A stretch of 64,000 nt of DNA from Bin5 sp965242905 (GTDB lineage: Bacteria; Chloroflexota; Anaerolineae; Caldilineales; Caldilineaceae): NCBI GenBank assembly GCA_965242905.1, contig CBDETM010000002.1:3596001-3660000 (forward strand). Reading direction: 5' to 3'. Both the position numbers and the translations under genes were made by a program. Positions 62,485-64,000 of the stretch are shown here, piece by piece. Under the pieces are notes generated by a model that was not told the origin of the DNA, did no database searches, and was given only the letters and a program-made list of their open reading frames with translations. Every line of letters starts with the position of its first letter. Within the stretch, counting starts at the first letter, position 1.

Positions 62485-63414
62485 ATGCTTAAAGGAGTAG
62501 GCCCGGTGAAGGTCGCGGGAACGCTCTTCACCGCCCAGATGACACTGCGCACCAGGCGTTTTTCGCCCGGACAGGCGCTCCCTTACCTGCTGCTCTCGCT
62601 GACGATCCTGCCAATCCTGGCCGGCTATGCCTGGGTCCTTGTCGCCACCTTCTCCCAGCGTACCAACGGCCTCCTCCCTCGCGACGCCCAGGGCAATCTC
62701 GGCGGCCTCACCCTCGAAAACTGGCAGTTTCTGGCCGAGCCCGATGTCTGGAAGGCCACGCTCAACTCCTTCGGCATCGGCATGAGCATGGTCATCGGCG
62801 TCGGCGCCGTCTCCGCCCTCGCCGCCTACGCTCTCTCCCGCATGAACTTCCCGGGCCGCAAGGGCTTCCTCGGCATGACCATGGTCCTGCACGCCTTCCG
62901 CCCCGAAATGCTCCTCATCGCCATCTTCCAGGTGCTTCTCTTCATCGGCGGAGTCCCTCTCATCGGCAATTTTTTCGGCTTCAATACCGTCGGCGGCGTC
63001 GCCCTTGTCATGGTGACACTCGACCTCCCCCTCGGTATCTGGCTCATGAAAGGCTTCTTCGACAACCTCTCCTGGGACATGGAGCGGGCCGCCCTCATCG
63101 ACGGCGCCAGCCGCTTTCGCGTCTGGTGGGAAATCCTCCTCCCGCAGATTCGCCCCGGCTTGGCCGCCCTCTCCATCTTCATGTTCATTCAGGGCTGGAA
63201 CGCCTACCTCATCCCCTTTACCTTCACCATCGGCTCCAAGGTCGCCAACCTGCCGGTCTACATCAACAGCTTTTCCGGTGACACCAGCCTGGTCAGTTGG
63301 AACAGAGTGGCGGCCATCGGCCTCTTCCAGCTGATTCCCGTCCTCATCTTCTTTATCTTTACCCAGGAGGCTCTGCTGAATATCTACGGCGGCGGCAGCA
63401 AAGGGGGATCCTAG
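62485..63414 (+). CDS. Sugar ABC importer permease, MalG-like (cassette 4)
   Basis: This 309-residue permease has six membrane helices starting at LPYLLLSLTILPILAGYAWV and the EAA loop MERAALIDGASRFRVWWEILLPQIRPGL. A glycine-rich C-terminus (NIYGGGSKGGS) replaces the usual MalG ending. GAAGGGCC precedes ATG 62485. Its TAG stop shares its G with the GTG start of the ATPase gene. Confidence 0.92.
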   Translation: MLKGVGPVKVAGTLFTAQMTLRTRRFSPGQALPYLLLSLTILPILAGYAWVLVATFSQRTNGLLPRDAQGNLGGLTLENWQFLAEPDVWKATLNSFGIGMSMVIGVGAVSALAAYALSRMNFPGRKGFLGMTMVLHAFRPEMLLIAIFQVLLFIGGVPLIGNFFGFNTVGGVALVMVTLDLPLGIWLMKGFFDNLSWDMERAALIDGASRFRVWWEILLPQIRPGLAALSIFMFIQGWNAYLIPFTFTIGSKVANLPVYINSFSGDTSLVSWNRVAAIGLFQLIPVLIFFIFTQEALLNIYGGGSKGGS

Positions 63415-64000
63415 TGCGCGTCGAACTCAACGAGCTGACCAAACGCTGGGGCAATGTAACTGGCGCCGATAACATCACCCTCGACATCCAGAGCGGGGAG
63501 TTCGTAGCCTTCCTCGGCCCTTCGGGATGCGGCAAGACGACCACGCTCCTTATGGTTGCCGGCATCTACAAGCCGACCGCTGGCGAGATCCGTTTCGACG
63601 ACCGCGTCGTCAATCAGGTCGCGCCCAAAGACCGCAACATCGGCATGGTCTTCCAGAGCTACGCCCTCTACCCCCACATGAGCGTCCGCCAGAACATCGG
63701 CTACCCCCTCAAACTCAAGAAATCGCCCACCGCCGAGATGGAGGACCGTGTGCAGCGCGTCGCCGATATGATGGGCATCGGCCACTTGCTCGACCGCCGC
63801 CCTGCCCAACTCTCCGGTGGGCAGCAGCAGCGAGTAGCCCTCGGGCGCGCCCTTGTCAAGGAACCGAGCCTCCTCCTCTTCGATGAACCTCTTTCCAATC
63901 TGGACGCCCGTCTGCGCCTGACCATGCGCAGCGAGATCAAGCGCCTGCAACTCGATCTGGGGATCACCTCCATCTACGTCACCCACGACCAGGTGGAGGC
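63414..64000 (+). CDS. Sugar ABC importer ATPase, MalK/UgpC-like (C-terminus cut by window edge)
   Basis: The open frame runs from GTG 63414, sharing one base with the stop of the preceding permease (TAGTG), to the window edge: 195 residues of a protein usually about 370 long. AGGGGG precedes the start. Walker A GPSGCGKT, the Q-loop MVFQSYALYPHMSV, the signature LSGGQQQRVALGRALVKEP, Walker B LLLFDEPLSNLDARLR and the H-loop YVTHDQVEA are visible. The missing half would be the MalK regulatory domain. This type of ATPase is known to serve several sugar permeases (MsmK-like) and could energise cassettes 1-3, which lack their own. Confidence 0.93.
   Translation, partial: MRVELNELTKRWGNVTGADNITLDIQSGEFVAFLGPSGCGKTTTLLMVAGIYKPTAGEIRFDDRVVNQVAPKDRNIGMVFQSYALYPHMSVRQNIGYPLKLKKSPTAEMEDRVQRVADMMGIGHLLDRRPAQLSGGQQQRVALGRALVKEPSLLLFDEPLSNLDARLRLTMRSEIKRLQLDLGITSIYVTHDQVE

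Overview
The window is most likely from a Chloroflexota bacterium of the Caldilinea/Anaerolineae type, of the kind often assembled from sponge or other environmental metagenomes. This is an inference. The base composition is GC-rich, solute-binding lipoproteins are numerous (several with twin-arginine leaders and AAC/SGC lipoboxes), and uptake cassettes sit beside Gfo/Idh/MocA dehydrogenases, PhyH dioxygenases and unusual glycosidases. No rRNA, tRNA or CRISPR array was seen.

Layout. From 1 to 42.6 kb every gene is on the minus strand. (1) 1-5.9 kb: a cut-off Gfo/Idh/MocA dehydrogenase, a PhyH dioxygenase, a luciferase-like monooxygenase and two beta-propeller glycosidase-like proteins. (2) 6.0-9.5 kb: a Uma2-type nuclease and a McrBC restriction pair. 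(3) 9.6-18.9 kb: two more glycosidase-like proteins and a complete family-5 (oligopeptide-type) ABC importer. (4) 19.0-26.7 kb: two unrecognised proteins, a second PhyH enzyme, an amidohydrolase, a sugar ABC cassette and an epimerase-like dehydrogenase. (5) 27-30.4 kb: a second sugar cassette. (6) 31.3-42.6 kb: an orphan HlyD-like adaptor, a dehydrogenase, a ThDP enzyme, and a third sugar cassette with a GH36 alpha-galactosidase and two tandem binding proteins.

After 43 kb both strands are used: an orphan family-5 binding protein, a 70-residue membrane peptide and an FprA-type ferredoxin reductase (+); a nitrilase-fold protein without its catalytic cysteine, a dehydrogenase, a cupin and a second family-5 importer without ATPases (-); a DUF2961/GH172 protein (+); a flavin reductase (-); an epimerase-FAH operon (+); and a fourth sugar cassette ending in a MalK-type ATPase cut by the window edge (+).

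Working together: importers bring in oligosaccharides or other small organic solutes, propeller, GH36 and GH172 enzymes cut them, and dehydrogenases, a ThDP enzyme, dioxygenases and a FAH-type hydrolase process the products. Three sugar cassettes lack an ATPase, so a shared MalK-type ATPase is likely.

The least explained signals are non-coding: two 466-bp elements with terminal inverted repeats and 8-9 bp target duplications; a roughly 115-130 bp repeat that begins exactly at a TGA stop codon in two unrelated transporter operons; three families of low-complexity tracts placed just after stop codons; and a stem-loop behind most binding-protein genes.
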